In this document: positions 25,965 through 34,607 of the stretch, in pieces
How positions within the stretch are numbered: the stretch's first letter is position 1
Layout of the letters: the number at the start of each line of letters is the position of its first letter
Origin: DATENM01 sp045807765
Lineage (GTDB): Bacteria; Acidobacteriota; Blastocatellia; UBA7656
Direction of reading: 5' to 3'
Length of the DNA: 64,000 nt
NCBI GenBank assembly: GCA_045807765.1
Contig: JBJMGU010000231.1
Span: forward strand, 10,197-74,196
Program-made: the position numbers and the translations under genes
The notes under the pieces: model-generated
What the model was told of the DNA's origin: nothing
The model's input: the letters and a program-made list of their open reading frames with translations, nothing else
Database searches by the model: none

Positions 25965-28900
25965 TCAAGAATGACCGGCGAGCGGCAGCTCTAGCCGCAT
26001 CCGTGTGCCTTCGCCCTGACGTGAGGCGATGTCAAGCCTGCCGCCGAGAGCTTCGGCGCGCTGCCGCATACTCAACAGCCCGTGGCCTTCGCTCTGTTGC
26101 GCCGGGTCAAAGCCTTTGCCGTTGTCGCTAACTTCTAGCTTGAGCGCCCCGGCGGCGATCTGAAAATCAATCTCAGCCGTCGTGCAGCCCGCATGGCGCA
26201 CCATGTTGTTGATGCTCTCTTTGAAGATCAGAAAGACCTCGCGGCGAATGCTGGCGCCGAGCTGCACGTCCTCTTCTTCGTCGGGCTCGCGGAAGGCAAA
26301 GGCGATGTTGCGCGCCGTCAGCACATCGCTGGCAAAGCGCCGCATGCGCTGCGTCAGGTCGCTCAGATGATCTTTCTGCGGATTGATCGCCCAGACGATG
26401 TCGCTCATCGCATCAATCAGCTCGCGCGAAGCGCCGGCGATCATCGCCAGCGGCGCCGACAGTTGCGCGTCATCGCCGTTCATCCGCTGCCGCGCCACTT
26501 CGCTGAGAATCGAAATCTGTGTGAGGCTCGAACCGATGTCGTCGTGCAAGTCAGTAGCGATGCGGCGGCGCACACGCTCAAGATCGCGCAGGCGTTCTTC
26601 GCGGCTTTTTCGTAACGCCTCTTCGGATTCACGCACCGCCTTCATGCGCTGCTGGCGATAGCGCCCGATGGCCATAAAAGGAATAGCGACCAGAATCACT
26701 GCCAGGACGATAAACCACCAGCGCCGCCACATCGGCGGCAATACGCGAAAGCCGACCGCCGCGGGCGCGTCGCTGGTCATGCCGTCGGCGCTGATGGCGC
26801 GCACCAGAAAGCGGTAAGCGCCCGGCGGCAGGTTCGGGTAATTGACGCTGCGCTGGTCGGTCGGCGGCGTCCAATCGCCACCCGCGCCTTCGAGCTTGAA
26901 CTGGTAGCGCAATGCCTCGCCCGGCGAAAAATCGAGGCCGAGGAATTCGATCTCCAGTTGATTGTTGTTCGCTTGCAGCTCAGGCAAGATGACTTGCGCT
27001 TCGCCGTTGTCGGCAATCGGGAAGGCATCGCCGGTCAGGCGCAGCCCGGAGATGAAGACCGGCGGCGGAAGCGGCTGCTCGGGCTGCGGCACGAGACGCG
27101 AGAGGCCACGCCACATGCCGAACCATAAGCCGCCGTCGCGATCACAAAAGGCGGTGCCAAGCTCTGTGTAGCTCAAGCCGTCGGCCTTTGTGTAGTGCTT
27201 GATGCCGTTGGTTGCCAGGTCGAGCCGGTCAATGCCGCCGACCGTGCCGACATAGAGCCGCCCGAGGCGGTCTTCGGTCAGGCAACGCACATTGTTGCTG
27301 GCCAGCCCTTGCGCCGTCGTGTAAACCGCAAAGCGTGGGCGGTCGGCGTCGGCGTCTTCGATGCGACCGAGCCCGCCGATCTCTGCGGCAAACCAGAGCT
27401 GCCGGCTGTGGTCTTGAAAGATTTGCCGGATCAACCCGGCAGCGACGCCATCCTCTTCCTTAAATAACTCGAAGCGCCCGCGCCGATAACGCACCAGCCC
27501 GCCGTGTAACAACCCCATCCAGAGATTGCCCGAACCGTCTTCCAGGTAGGCGCTCGGCGGGTTGTTGGGCGGCAAGCCATCGGCCTGTGTGTAGACAGTG
27601 AACTTCCCCGTCGCCCGTTCCCAACGGGTCAGCGGGTTCAGGCTGTCCGAGCCAATCCACAGATCGCCGTGGCGGTCTTCAAACAGCCGCGTGATGCTGT
27701 TGCTCGCCAGCCCTTCGCCGGTCGTGTAGATGGCTTTCGGCTTTGCCCGCGCCAGCCGCTCAAGGTCGTCTACCCTGGTAAACCGATAGAGCCTTGCGCC
27801 CGTGGGCACCCACCATTCGCCTTCACGATCTTCAAACAGGGTTTCGTAACGTTTTGCGACCAGCGACGCCGCAGCGTCGTGAATGTTTGGACGAACCGTC
27901 ACAAAGCGCCTGCCGTCATAGACGTTGAGGGTTCGCGGATAACTGATCATACAGAGCCGGCCCGCGCGCTCTTCAAAGATCGAGATTATGTAAGTCCCGT
28001 CGAGCCCATCCTTTTCCGTGTAAGAAGTGAAGCCGTTGCTTGAGAGCTTCATCGCGCCGCTAGTTTGTGTGCCGACCCAGAGGTTGCCCTCGCGGTCTTC
28101 GGCCAGGCAGCTCAGTTCATTACTGCTCAACCCCTGCGCCGTCGTGTAAGGTTGGAATTGCTTGCCATCGAACTGCGTCAGCCCGTGGTCACGCGTGCTG
28201 ATCCAGATGCGCTGATTCGGCAATTCGATCAGGTCGCCAATCTCGTCGCCGGTCAAGCCGTCGGCGGTCGTCAGCCAGCGATAATCGCCGGCGGCAAAGA
28301 GCGAGCCCAGAGCCGTCAGCGAACCTTTGGCGAAGCGCTCGGCTCTCTTCAATTGCCGCACGGTGGTTCCCGATGAGCCGATAAGCGTCGAAATCGGTTC
28401 GGGCCTCAGAACGATGATCCCTGCGGCTGTGCCGACCCAAAGCCTGCCGGCGCTGTCGAGCAAGAGCGAAGTGGCCTCTAGAGAATCGCTCGCCTCGCCG
28501 AGCTTGTAATAGACGACACGGGCGTCGGGGAAAATGCGGAGCAGTCCTGTTGAGGTGGCGACCCACAAGGCTCCTTCGCCGTCTTCGGCGAGCGCGAAGA
28601 CGCGTATCGAACGATCCGCCGGCGACGGCAAACCCAGCTCAACTCGTCGGAAGACTTTTGCGCCATCGCGCTCTTCGAGCCGAAACAGGCCGCCGGTCGT
28701 CCCTGCCCATATGCGGCCCGCATGATCTTCAAACAGCACGCGGACTTCGTTGGTCAGCGCGTTGTCGCCGACAGGAAAACTGATGAACCTGCCGACGCCG
28801 GCAGATGGATCATCGGCGCGCTTCAGGTTTCGCGAAGCGGCAGTGGGATTGAACAAGCAGGCTCCCGCGCCAAAGGTGCCGAGCCAATACCTGCCGTCCC

Positions 28901-29192
28901 GCGTCTCCAGAATGTCCATGATGTCTGAGTGCGGCAGGCCCTGCCTGGCGTTGTAGTTGATGAAGCGGTAGCCGTCGAAGCGGCTCAGACCGTCTATGGT
29001 GCAGAACCACAGGAAGCCGCGCGAGTCGCGGCGAATATGCTGGATGCGGTCGTGCGCCAGCCCTTCGGCGCTGGTGTATATCTTGATCGGCAACTGTTCG
29101 GCGCAGACCTCGCCCACACAAGCGAAGAGCAGCCACAACGCCAGGGCGAAGTGAATGGCGCAGCAAGTGGCTCGACGCACGGCGCGCGGCAT
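25965..29192 (-). CDS. Giant membrane sensor histidine kinase with two-component regulator propellers
   Basis: A 1075-aa kinase. A signal peptide (FALALWLLFACVGEVCAEQ) is followed by about 700 residues of periplasmic propeller repeats ('GLxxNxIxxLxEDRxGxLWVGT' type). Then come a Y_Y_Y domain (about 745-810, ending PNLPPGAYRFLVRAI), one transmembrane helix (WWFIVLAVILVAIPFMAIG, about 820-840) and a HisKA_3 helix with the phospho-His in IATDLHDDIGSSLTQ (about 880). The HATPase is EVSDNGKGFD...GHGLLSMRQRAE. Kinases of this type sense carbohydrates in Bacteroidetes; the ligand here is unknown. It pairs with the downstream NarL-type regulator. Confidence 0.92.
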   Translation of the reverse strand: MPRAVRRATCCAIHFALALWLLFACVGEVCAEQLPIKIYTSAEGLAHDRIQHIRRDSRGFLWFCTIDGLSRFDGYRFINYNARQGLPHSDIMDILETRDGRYWLGTFGAGACLFNPTAASRNLKRADDPSAGVGRFISFPVGDNALTNEVRVLFEDHAGRIWAGTTGGLFRLEERDGAKVFRRVELGLPSPADRSIRVFALAEDGEGALWVATSTGLLRIFPDARVVYYKLGEASDSLEATSLLLDSAGRLWVGTAAGIIVLRPEPISTLIGSSGTTVRQLKRAERFAKGSLTALGSLFAAGDYRWLTTADGLTGDEIGDLIELPNQRIWISTRDHGLTQFDGKQFQPYTTAQGLSSNELSCLAEDREGNLWVGTQTSGAMKLSSNGFTSYTEKDGLDGTYIISIFEERAGRLCMISYPRTLNVYDGRRFVTVRPNIHDAAASLVAKRYETLFEDREGEWWVPTGARLYRFTRVDDLERLARAKPKAIYTTGEGLASNSITRLFEDRHGDLWIGSDSLNPLTRWERATGKFTVYTQADGLPPNNPPSAYLEDGSGNLWMGLLHGGLVRYRRGRFELFKEEDGVAAGLIRQIFQDHSRQLWFAAEIGGLGRIEDADADRPRFAVYTTAQGLASNNVRCLTEDRLGRLYVGTVGGIDRLDLATNGIKHYTKADGLSYTELGTAFCDRDGGLWFGMWRGLSRLVPQPEQPLPPPVFISGLRLTGDAFPIADNGEAQVILPELQANNNQLEIEFLGLDFSPGEALRYQFKLEGAGGDWTPPTDQRSVNYPNLPPGAYRFLVRAISADGMTSDAPAAVGFRVLPPMWRRWWFIVLAVILVAIPFMAIGRYRQQRMKAVRESEEALRKSREERLRDLERVRRRIATDLHDDIGSSLTQISILSEVARQRMNGDDAQLSAPLAMIAGASRELIDAMSDIVWAINPQKDHLSDLTQRMRRFASDVLTARNIAFAFREPDEEEDVQLGASIRREVFLIFKESINNMVRHAGCTTAEIDFQIAAGALKLEVSDNGKGFDPAQQSEGHGLLSMRQRAEALGGRLDIASRQGEGTRMRLELPLAGHS

Positions 29193-29419
29193 GACGATTC
29201 CTTTATCAAGCGGGGAGGGTACTCTACAGACCGTCTATTTATCGCATTCAGCCGCGCTGCGCAACGTCGAAGCGGCAGAGCGCGTTGGAGCACGAAGATA
29301 AACGCGCTGGCGCGTGTCGGCAAACAGACGAATGCCTGGCAGACACCGAGTCCACCGGCCCGCTTGATAAAGTTGTCAGGGACGAGCCACTGCGTAAGCC
29401 ACACGCGCCGTGCGGCGGC

Positions 29420-29947
29420 TCAGTTCCAGCCCATGCGCTGGCGCAGGTTGGTGATGTGCGCCGCGTGATGCTTGCCGTGCCACGAATAGAGCCCCAGGTT
29501 GGCATCGAGCGACACCGTGCCGCGCTCGGGGTGCCTGAACTCGCGGGCAAAATCTTCGGGTTGCAGCGAACGTAACAGGCGCACCCAGCGGTCGTGCAAA
29601 GATTCAATCAGCGCAAGCGACACCTCGACGGGGGCGCGGCGCGCGTCTTCAAGCTCGGCCCACTGGGCTTCGTCGTATGCCTTGATCGTCGGCGTCTCTT
29701 CGGTGAGCGCCAGGCGAAAGCGCACGTAGCTGTTCAGGTGGCTGTCGGCAAGGTGATGAACCACTTGCCGCACGCTCCAGCCGCCGTCGCGATACGGCGT
29801 ATCGAATTGTTCGTCAGTTAATCCCGCGACCGCTGCGCGCAACCGCGCTGGCAGCTCGCTGATGTCGTTGATAAATTGCTCGCGCTGCGCCGGCGAGCTT
29901 TCACCTTCCCAGTTGAATTGGCCTATCGGAAATCGAAGATCGGTCAT
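29420..29947 (-). CDS. DinB/YfiT-like putative thiol S-transferase
   Basis: A 175-aa four-helix DinB-fold protein. Metal-binding histidines appear in VRQVVHHLADSHLN and SWHGKHHAAHITNLRQRMGW, the pattern of the YfiT group (bacillithiol-dependent transferase BstA-like). Relatives transfer low-molecular-weight thiols to electrophiles or are annotated as metal-dependent hydrolases. It is the last gene of an apparent lrp-eamA-yfiT operon, 12 nt after eamA, which suggests a role in export or detoxification of small molecules. Confidence 0.82.
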   Translation of the reverse strand: MTDLRFPIGQFNWEGESSPAQREQFINDISELPARLRAAVAGLTDEQFDTPYRDGGWSVRQVVHHLADSHLNSYVRFRLALTEETPTIKAYDEAQWAELEDARRAPVEVSLALIESLHDRWVRLLRSLQPEDFAREFRHPERGTVSLDANLGLYSWHGKHHAAHITNLRQRMGWN

Positions 29948-29959
29948 GCGTCCCTCCTG

Positions 29960-30964
29960 TTAAGATGGATAATCACCTGATTCAAGCCACTCGCGCTCGC
30001 CGAAGCGCGGTGTGGCGTCCGCCTCTTTTTCTACCGTGGCCCGCACTTCTGCGTGCGGTTGATGCGTGGTAATCATAATTACTGCGGCAACGATCACCGC
30101 CGCGGCGACCATCGTGCGCAGGCTGAGCGTTTCGCCGGCGAAGGCCCAGCCGAGCAGCACCGCAACTACCGGGTTGACGTACGCGTAGGTCGCGGCGAGC
30201 GAAGGCGGCGTCACCTGCAGCAGCCAGCTATACGAAGTAAAGGCGATGAGCGAGCCGAACACGATCAGATAGCCGAGCGATGCCAGCGAGCGTAGCGACA
30301 CCGCCGCAAAGGCAAAGTCATGCAGCTCGCCGCGCACCAGGCCGACGACCGCGAGCAACGCGCCGCCGGCGATCATCTGCATGCCGGCAAAGAGCATCGG
30401 CGACAACTGCGTGCGCGTCCTCGCGACGTAAAGCGAGCCGGCGGCCCACGAGATCGTCGCCAGAATCAACAGCGCCGCGCCAATCAGATTGACCTCGCTG
30501 CTGCCGGCGAGACCGGCGGGGCCGATGAGAATAAACATGCCGACCAGGCCGAGCGCCAGGCCCAGAATGATGCGGCCCGCGGGACGATGCCCGCCGGGTC
30601 GCGCCCAATCGAGCAGCACGATCATTAGCGGCTCGGTGGCGATCAACAACGCCGTCATTCCCGAAGGCACGCTGCGCTCGGCCAGCACCACCGCGCCATT
30701 GCCGCCGAGCAGCAGCAGGCCGCCGATGATGAACGACTTGCGCCAATAGGGCCACGCCGGTCGCGCCGCGCCGCGTAGCCGCGCATAGCCGTAGAGCAGT
30801 AAGCCTGCGACGATGAATCGCGTGCCGGCAAACAGCAGCGGCGGCAGCGTCTCAATGGCATAGCGGATCGCCAGATAGGTCGAGCCCCAGATAACGTAGA
30901 CCGCCGCGAAGGCCATCACCAGCTTGAGACGCGACGGTGTTTCGTGTACTCCTCGGTCTGTCAT
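29960..30964 (-). CDS. EamA-family drug/metabolite transporter
   Basis: A 334-aa inner-membrane permease with ten predicted helices in two EamA repeats. The first repeat starts VYVIWGSTYLAIRYAIETLPPL, a signature of the YedA/RhaT-like group. The second ends TYAYVNPVVAVLLGWAFAGETLS. It probably exports a small metabolite such as an amino acid. The lrp-type regulator gene ends 5 nt upstream, so amino-acid-responsive control is a reasonable inference. Confidence 0.9.
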   Translation of the reverse strand: MTDRGVHETPSRLKLVMAFAAVYVIWGSTYLAIRYAIETLPPLLFAGTRFIVAGLLLYGYARLRGAARPAWPYWRKSFIIGGLLLLGGNGAVVLAERSVPSGMTALLIATEPLMIVLLDWARPGGHRPAGRIILGLALGLVGMFILIGPAGLAGSSEVNLIGAALLILATISWAAGSLYVARTRTQLSPMLFAGMQMIAGGALLAVVGLVRGELHDFAFAAVSLRSLASLGYLIVFGSLIAFTSYSWLLQVTPPSLAATYAYVNPVVAVLLGWAFAGETLSLRTMVAAAVIVAAVIMITTHQPHAEVRATVEKEADATPRFGEREWLESGDYPS

Positions 30965-30969
30965 GTTGC

Positions 30970-31455
30970 TTACTTGCTCCGCGAGCCCTGTGACTTTCCC
31001 TCGTCTTCAAACGGCAGCGCCGTACTCTCTTTTTCGGTGCGCAGGACGATGGTCGTACGCGTCGAGCGCACACCCTTGATGGTGCCGATCTGCTCGCGCA
31101 ACAACTGGCCCAGGGCGTCTGTGCTGGCGGCGCGCACTTTAACGAGAAAACAATCCTCGCCGGCGACGTGGTGGACTTCGAGCGCTTCGGGAATCCGCGC
31201 CAGCGCTCTGGCGGCTTTGCCCTCGCCGGCCATGTCTTCCAGGCGCACGAAGATGAAGGCCAACAAGCCGCGCCCGATGGCGTGGCCGGCCAACTGCGCG
31301 CCATATCCTTTGATGACGCCGCGCTCTTCGAGCTTACGGACGCGCTCAAGAATCGCCGACGGCGCCATGCCGACCTGACGGGCGATCTCGGCGTTGGTGG
31401 TTCGCGCGTTCTCCTGAAGAATCTTCAGTATTTGCTTGTCGGTTTCGTTGATCAT
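30970..31455 (-). CDS. Lrp/AsnC-family transcriptional regulator
   Basis: A 161-aa regulator with an N-terminal winged helix (DKQILKILQENARTTNAEIARQVGMAPSAILERVRKLEERG) and a C-terminal RAM ligand-binding domain (EVHHVAGEDCFLVKVRA, then IGTIKGVRSTRTTIVL). Lrp proteins respond to amino acids and often regulate the next transporter; here eamA follows after 5 nt. A well-formed minus-strand promoter lies 24-52 nt upstream of the ATG, and the divergent peroxiredoxin gene shares this control region. Confidence 0.93.
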   Translation of the reverse strand: MINETDKQILKILQENARTTNAEIARQVGMAPSAILERVRKLEERGVIKGYGAQLAGHAIGRGLLAFIFVRLEDMAGEGKAARALARIPEALEVHHVAGEDCFLVKVRAASTDALGQLLREQIGTIKGVRSTRTTIVLRTEKESTALPFEDEGKSQGSRSK

Positions 31456-31478
31456 ACGGTTTCGCTCACAATAAACGA

Positions 31479-31507
31479 ATAATATTCTGAAAAGTTCTAG
31501 TGGTCAA
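31479..31507 (-). promoter_or_regulatory. Promoter of the lrp-eamA-yfiT operon
   Basis: On the minus strand TTGACC (31507-31502), a 17-nt spacer and TATTAT (31484-31479). It implies a leader under 20 nt before the lrp ATG at 31455. Short AT-rich dyads around it could be an autoregulatory Lrp site. Confidence 0.65.
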
Positions 31508-31705
31508 GAATTCGCGCAAATGGCCACAAGTCGCTATGATCTGTCTGCAAAGCGGCACCGGCAGGTGACACAGAGCAGGGTGGGCGTGTATGATTAGCGA
31601 GTGAAATTGAGGCGAGTCCGGGGAGGCACGGGACGAGCGAACAACGATAAACCGTCCGGGCCGCGCTCACAATATGAACCTCCGAATAAGAAAGGAAGCA
31701 AAACC

Positions 31706-32359
31706 ATGGCTATTCGATTAGGCGATACGGCGCCGGACTTTTCGGCAGACACCACCGAAGGGCCGATTAATTTTCACGAATGGATTGGCGACAACTGGGC
31801 GGTGCTATTCTCGCACCCCAAAGATTACACGCCGGTTTGTACGACTGAACTCGGCGAGGTCGCGCGCAGCAAAGGCGAATTCGACAAGCGCGGTGTAAAA
31901 GTCATTGGCCTCAGCGTTGACCCGGTAGACTCGCACAAAGGGTGGGCAAAGGACATCGAGGAAACGCAAGGCACGGCGCTGAACTTTCCCATCATCGCCG
32001 ACCCCGACCGCAAGGTGGCCGAGGCTTACGACATGATTCACCCGAACGCCAGCGAGACGGCGACGGTGCGCTCGGTCTTCGTCATCGGCCCGGACAAGAA
32101 AGTGAAACTGACGATCACCTACCCGATGGGCACGGGGCGCAACTTCGATGAAATCCTGCGGGTCATTGATTCGCTGCAACTGACGGCAAACTACAGCGTC
32201 GCCACACCGGCGAACTGGACGCCCGGCGGCGATTGCATCATCCCGCCGGCGATCTCTGATGAGCAGGCGAAAGAGAAGTTCCCCGAAGGCTGGAAGACCT
32301 TGAAGCCTTATCTGCGCATGGTGAAACAGCCCGGCAAGGCGGGCGGCGCCGGTGCGTAA
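31706..32359 (+). CDS. 1-Cys peroxiredoxin (Prx6 group)
   Basis: A 217-aa thiol peroxidase reducing H2O2 and organic peroxides. The peroxidatic Cys45 is in HPKDYTPVCTTELGEVAR. The long C-terminal arm of Prx6 follows (YSVATPANWTPGGDCIIPPAIS). The ATG at 31706 has AAAGGAAG 8 nt upstream; an in-frame extension to 31601 is not Prx-like. The gene is divergent from lrp. A TATGAT at 31535-31540 may be its -10, though no good -35 is seen. It ends in a clear terminator. Confidence 0.95.
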   Translation: MAIRLGDTAPDFSADTTEGPINFHEWIGDNWAVLFSHPKDYTPVCTTELGEVARSKGEFDKRGVKVIGLSVDPVDSHKGWAKDIEETQGTALNFPIIADPDRKVAEAYDMIHPNASETATVRSVFVIGPDKKVKLTITYPMGTGRNFDEILRVIDSLQLTANYSVATPANWTPGGDCIIPPAISDEQAKEKFPEGWKTLKPYLRMVKQPGKAGGAGA

Positions 32360-32385
32360 TCTGCCTTACACATTCTGAATCAACG

Positions 32386-32430
32386 GCGCGGGCGCTGCGC
32401 GTTTCATCGAGGCGGCGCCCGCGCTTTTCT
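32386..32430 (+). terminator. Intrinsic terminator after the peroxiredoxin gene
   Basis: A 10-bp stem GCGCGGGCGC (32386-32395) with 32415-32424, followed directly by TTTTCT. Confidence 0.8.
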
Positions 32431-32460
32431 ATTCTGAAGTCATGGTGAGAGAGCTGAACG

Positions 32461-33258
32461 ATGCCTTACGTTGAATCCGATGGCGCGCGCATCTACTGGG
32501 AAGAACGCGGCAGCGGCGAGCCGCTGTTGATGATTATGGGGCTGGGTTATTCGCTGGAGATGTGGGGTCGCGTCGTGCCTGCGCTGGCCGAGCATTACCG
32601 CGTCATCGTCTTCGACAATCGCGGCGTCGGGCGCAGCGACGTTCCCGCAGGCCCTTACACGATTGCCGGCATGGCCGCAGACGCCGAGGCGGTCATGAGC
32701 GCCGCCGCCGTCGAGCGCGCTCACCTACTTGGCGTTTCGATGGGCGGCATGATCGCGCAAGAGTTCACGCTTCAATACCCTGAGCGCGTGCATTCGCTGG
32801 TGCTCGGCTGTACAGCCTTTGGCGGCCCGCTCGCCGTGTCGGCCAGCCCCGCGGTCATGCAGGTGCTGTTTGCCCGCGCGACGATGGACGCCGAAGAAGC
32901 CATCCGCGCGATGGTGCCCTACATCTATGACGCGCAGACGCCGCGCGAGCGCATCGAAGAAGACCTGGCGATGCGTCGGCGGACGCTGCCGACCGCTGAA
33001 GGCTACATGGCACAGGTGCGGGCGATTATGGCGTGGTCGAGCGAGTCACGCTTATCACAAATTCAAGCGCCGACTCTGGTGGTTCACGGCGAGACCGATG
33101 AGCTGGTGCCCGCAGCCAATGGCCGCTTGATCGCCGAGCGCATCCTCGGCGCCGAGCTGTTACTGCTGCCCTCAGCGAGTCACATCTATTTCACCGACCA
33201 GCCCGAAGCCTCGCTGAGCGCGACGCTCAGATTCCTGCACCGCCATCCTTTATCGTGA
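32461..33258 (+). CDS. Alpha/beta hydrolase
   Basis: A 265-aa hydrolase. Oxyanion motif: LLMIMGLGYSLEMWG. FDNRGVGRSD follows strand 4. Nucleophile Ser: GVSMGGMIAQEF. Acid: HGETDELVP. His: SASHIYF. This is the compact 3-oxoadipate-enol-lactonase/haloperoxidase-like form. The reaction cannot be assigned and no pathway genes adjoin. It converges with gluconokinase 32 nt away. Confidence 0.85.
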   Translation: MPYVESDGARIYWEERGSGEPLLMIMGLGYSLEMWGRVVPALAEHYRVIVFDNRGVGRSDVPAGPYTIAGMAADAEAVMSAAAVERAHLLGVSMGGMIAQEFTLQYPERVHSLVLGCTAFGGPLAVSASPAVMQVLFARATMDAEEAIRAMVPYIYDAQTPRERIEEDLAMRRRTLPTAEGYMAQVRAIMAWSSESRLSQIQAPTLVVHGETDELVPAANGRLIAERILGAELLLLPSASHIYFTDQPEASLSATLRFLHRHPLS

Positions 33259-33290
33259 TGCGACTGTGAATCAGTGATTGCCGGTGCCGC

Positions 33291-33791
33291 TTACAGCCTG
33301 AGCGCCCGGCGGATTTGCGCCACCACTTCGTCGGGCGTCTTCGTGGCATCAACGACAATCGCGTCCCTGGGTTCTTCGAGCGCGGCGAACTGGCTGGGGA
33401 CGAGCGAAGTCGGCATGAAGTGGTCGCGGCGCTCCCTGGTGCGCGCCGCCGCGACTTCGATTGGCACACGCAGGTAGACGAAGCGCACGTCGGCAGAAGT
33501 CGCCGCGGACGGTTTGAGCTGCTCGCGATAGGCTTTTTTCAGCGCCGAACAGCCGAGCAGGATGGATTGATTATGAGATAACGCTTCGACAATCAGGCGA
33601 GCGAGCGCCGCCAGCCACGGCTTGCGGTCTTCGTCGGTGAGCGCGATGCCATGACGCATGCGCTCGACGTTTTCCGGCGGGTGAAAATCGTCGGCGTCAT
33701 AATACGGCCAGCCGAGCGCCTGGCCGAGCCGTTCGCCGACGGTCGTCTTGCCCGAACCGCTGACCCCCATCAGGATGATCGCCTGCGCCAT
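33291..33791 (-). CDS. gntK: Gluconokinase
   Basis: A 166-aa kinase of the GntK/IdnK family, ATP-dependent phosphorylation of D-gluconate to 6-phosphogluconate. The P-loop GVSGSGKTT is near residues 9-17. The substrate motif YYDADDFHPPENVERMRHG and the LGCSALKKAYREQL segment are characteristic. Length is normal. It lies 6 nt downstream of the haem-binding protein gene. A KDPG-aldolase-like gene is 22 kb away, but that protein lacks the aldolase lysine, so an Entner-Doudoroff link is not supported here. Confidence 0.94.
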   Translation of the reverse strand: MAQAIILMGVSGSGKTTVGERLGQALGWPYYDADDFHPPENVERMRHGIALTDEDRKPWLAALARLIVEALSHNQSILLGCSALKKAYREQLKPSAATSADVRFVYLRVPIEVAAARTRERRDHFMPTSLVPSQFAALEEPRDAIVVDATKTPDEVVAQIRRALRL

Positions 33792-33797
33792 AGCAAT

Positions 33798-34316
33798 TTA
33801 GTGCGATTCGGGGCGGCCTTCGCCGTTCTGGCTTTCAGGTGCGGCTTGCTGGGCCGCCGCGCCCATGCGCTGGCGCTCGGCGTTCGCCCAGTCGCAGAGC
33901 GTCTTCTTGTCGGCGTCCGTCAGCTTCGCCGTCGGGTGCATGGTGACGTAGATCGCCAGCGGCATCTCGCCCTTTTCGACCTGCTGGCACATCTCTTCGA
34001 GGCGGTGCGCCGAGCGCTTCGGGTCGGTCGGCCAGTTCGAGACGTTCCAATGCCTGCGCCCCTCATTGACATCGTGCGTCAAATACCACGATACCGGCGC
34101 GACATTGCTGTACCACGGCCACACCGTCTTGTGCGAGTGACAGTCAACACACGAGCGGTTCAGAATCGCTTCGACCTCCGGCGTGACTTGCAGCCGGGCG
34201 CTCAGGGTGCTGGCTTCGTCAACCGGCGGGTTGGTCTTGGCAGGTCGAATGAATTGACTGACAATGAAGGCCACGGCCAGCGTGATGCCGGCCCATTTCA
34301 ATATCTTTTTGATCAT
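33798..34316 (-). CDS. Haem-binding domain protein, membrane-anchored c-type
   Basis: A 172-aa protein with an N-terminal membrane anchor (ILKWAGITLAVAFIVSQFI) and one haem c site, Cys56-x-x-Cys59-His60 (RSCVDCHSHKTVWPWYSNVAPVSWYL). This matches the 'haem-binding domain' family found in Bacteroidetes and Acidobacteria. Expected in the periplasm, with roles in electron transfer or haem handling suggested but not established. The C-terminal 30 residues are low-complexity (Ala/Gln/Glu). Likely cotranscribed with gntK. Confidence 0.85.
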   Translation of the reverse strand: MIKKILKWAGITLAVAFIVSQFIRPAKTNPPVDEASTLSARLQVTPEVEAILNRSCVDCHSHKTVWPWYSNVAPVSWYLTHDVNEGRRHWNVSNWPTDPKRSAHRLEEMCQQVEKGEMPLAIYVTMHPTAKLTDADKKTLCDWANAERQRMGAAAQQAAPESQNGEGRPESH

Positions 34317-34440
34317 CTTCCTCGTCGCACCTCCGTCGCAAGGGTCCCTGTTTTGATCATCGGGCGGCGATCAGGATGAAGTCAAGCGCGAGTGCCGCCA
34401 GTCATTAGCGGATTTGATTGGCGCGATAAAAACAATGAGT

Positions 34441-34469
34441 TAGACAGATTGTATGACTCAGGTTATGAT
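34441..34469 (+). promoter_or_regulatory. Promoter with no protein gene downstream
   Basis: TAGACA (34441-34446), a 17-nt spacer and TATGAT (34464-34469) on the plus strand. Both flanking genes are on the minus strand. A strong plus-strand terminator follows within 90 nt. Confidence 0.5.
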
Positions 34470-34475
34470 GCCGGC

Positions 34476-34557
34476 AATTGCTTAGGTCTGGATGTCTCCG
34501 CAGACGGGAGAAGCGACCTCCAATAGAGCCGTAGAGCTTCTCCCGTCTATCCTTTTT
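34476..34557 (+). ncRNA. Candidate small RNA of about 80 nt
   Basis: The span runs from the predicted start site of the 34441-34469 promoter to a textbook terminator: 13-bp perfect stem 34502-34514 with 34536-34548, then ATCCTTTTT. The 21-nt loop exposes GACCTCC, which contains the anti-Shine-Dalgarno-like CCTCC. An upstream GTCTG (34486-34490) can pair with CAGAC overlapping the terminator 5' arm, an alternative fold. No ORF of note fits. The end points are estimates, and no known RNA family was recognised. Confidence 0.45.
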
Positions 34558-34607
34558 CAGCAATCATCGAGAAGCAGAAGCGCCGCTCGATCATCGTCTC
34601 GCTTGTG

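Noticed and set aside
34502..34557. Terminator of the manB gene
   Set aside because: manB is read on the minus strand. On that strand the hairpin is not followed by a U-run, whereas on the plus strand it is.
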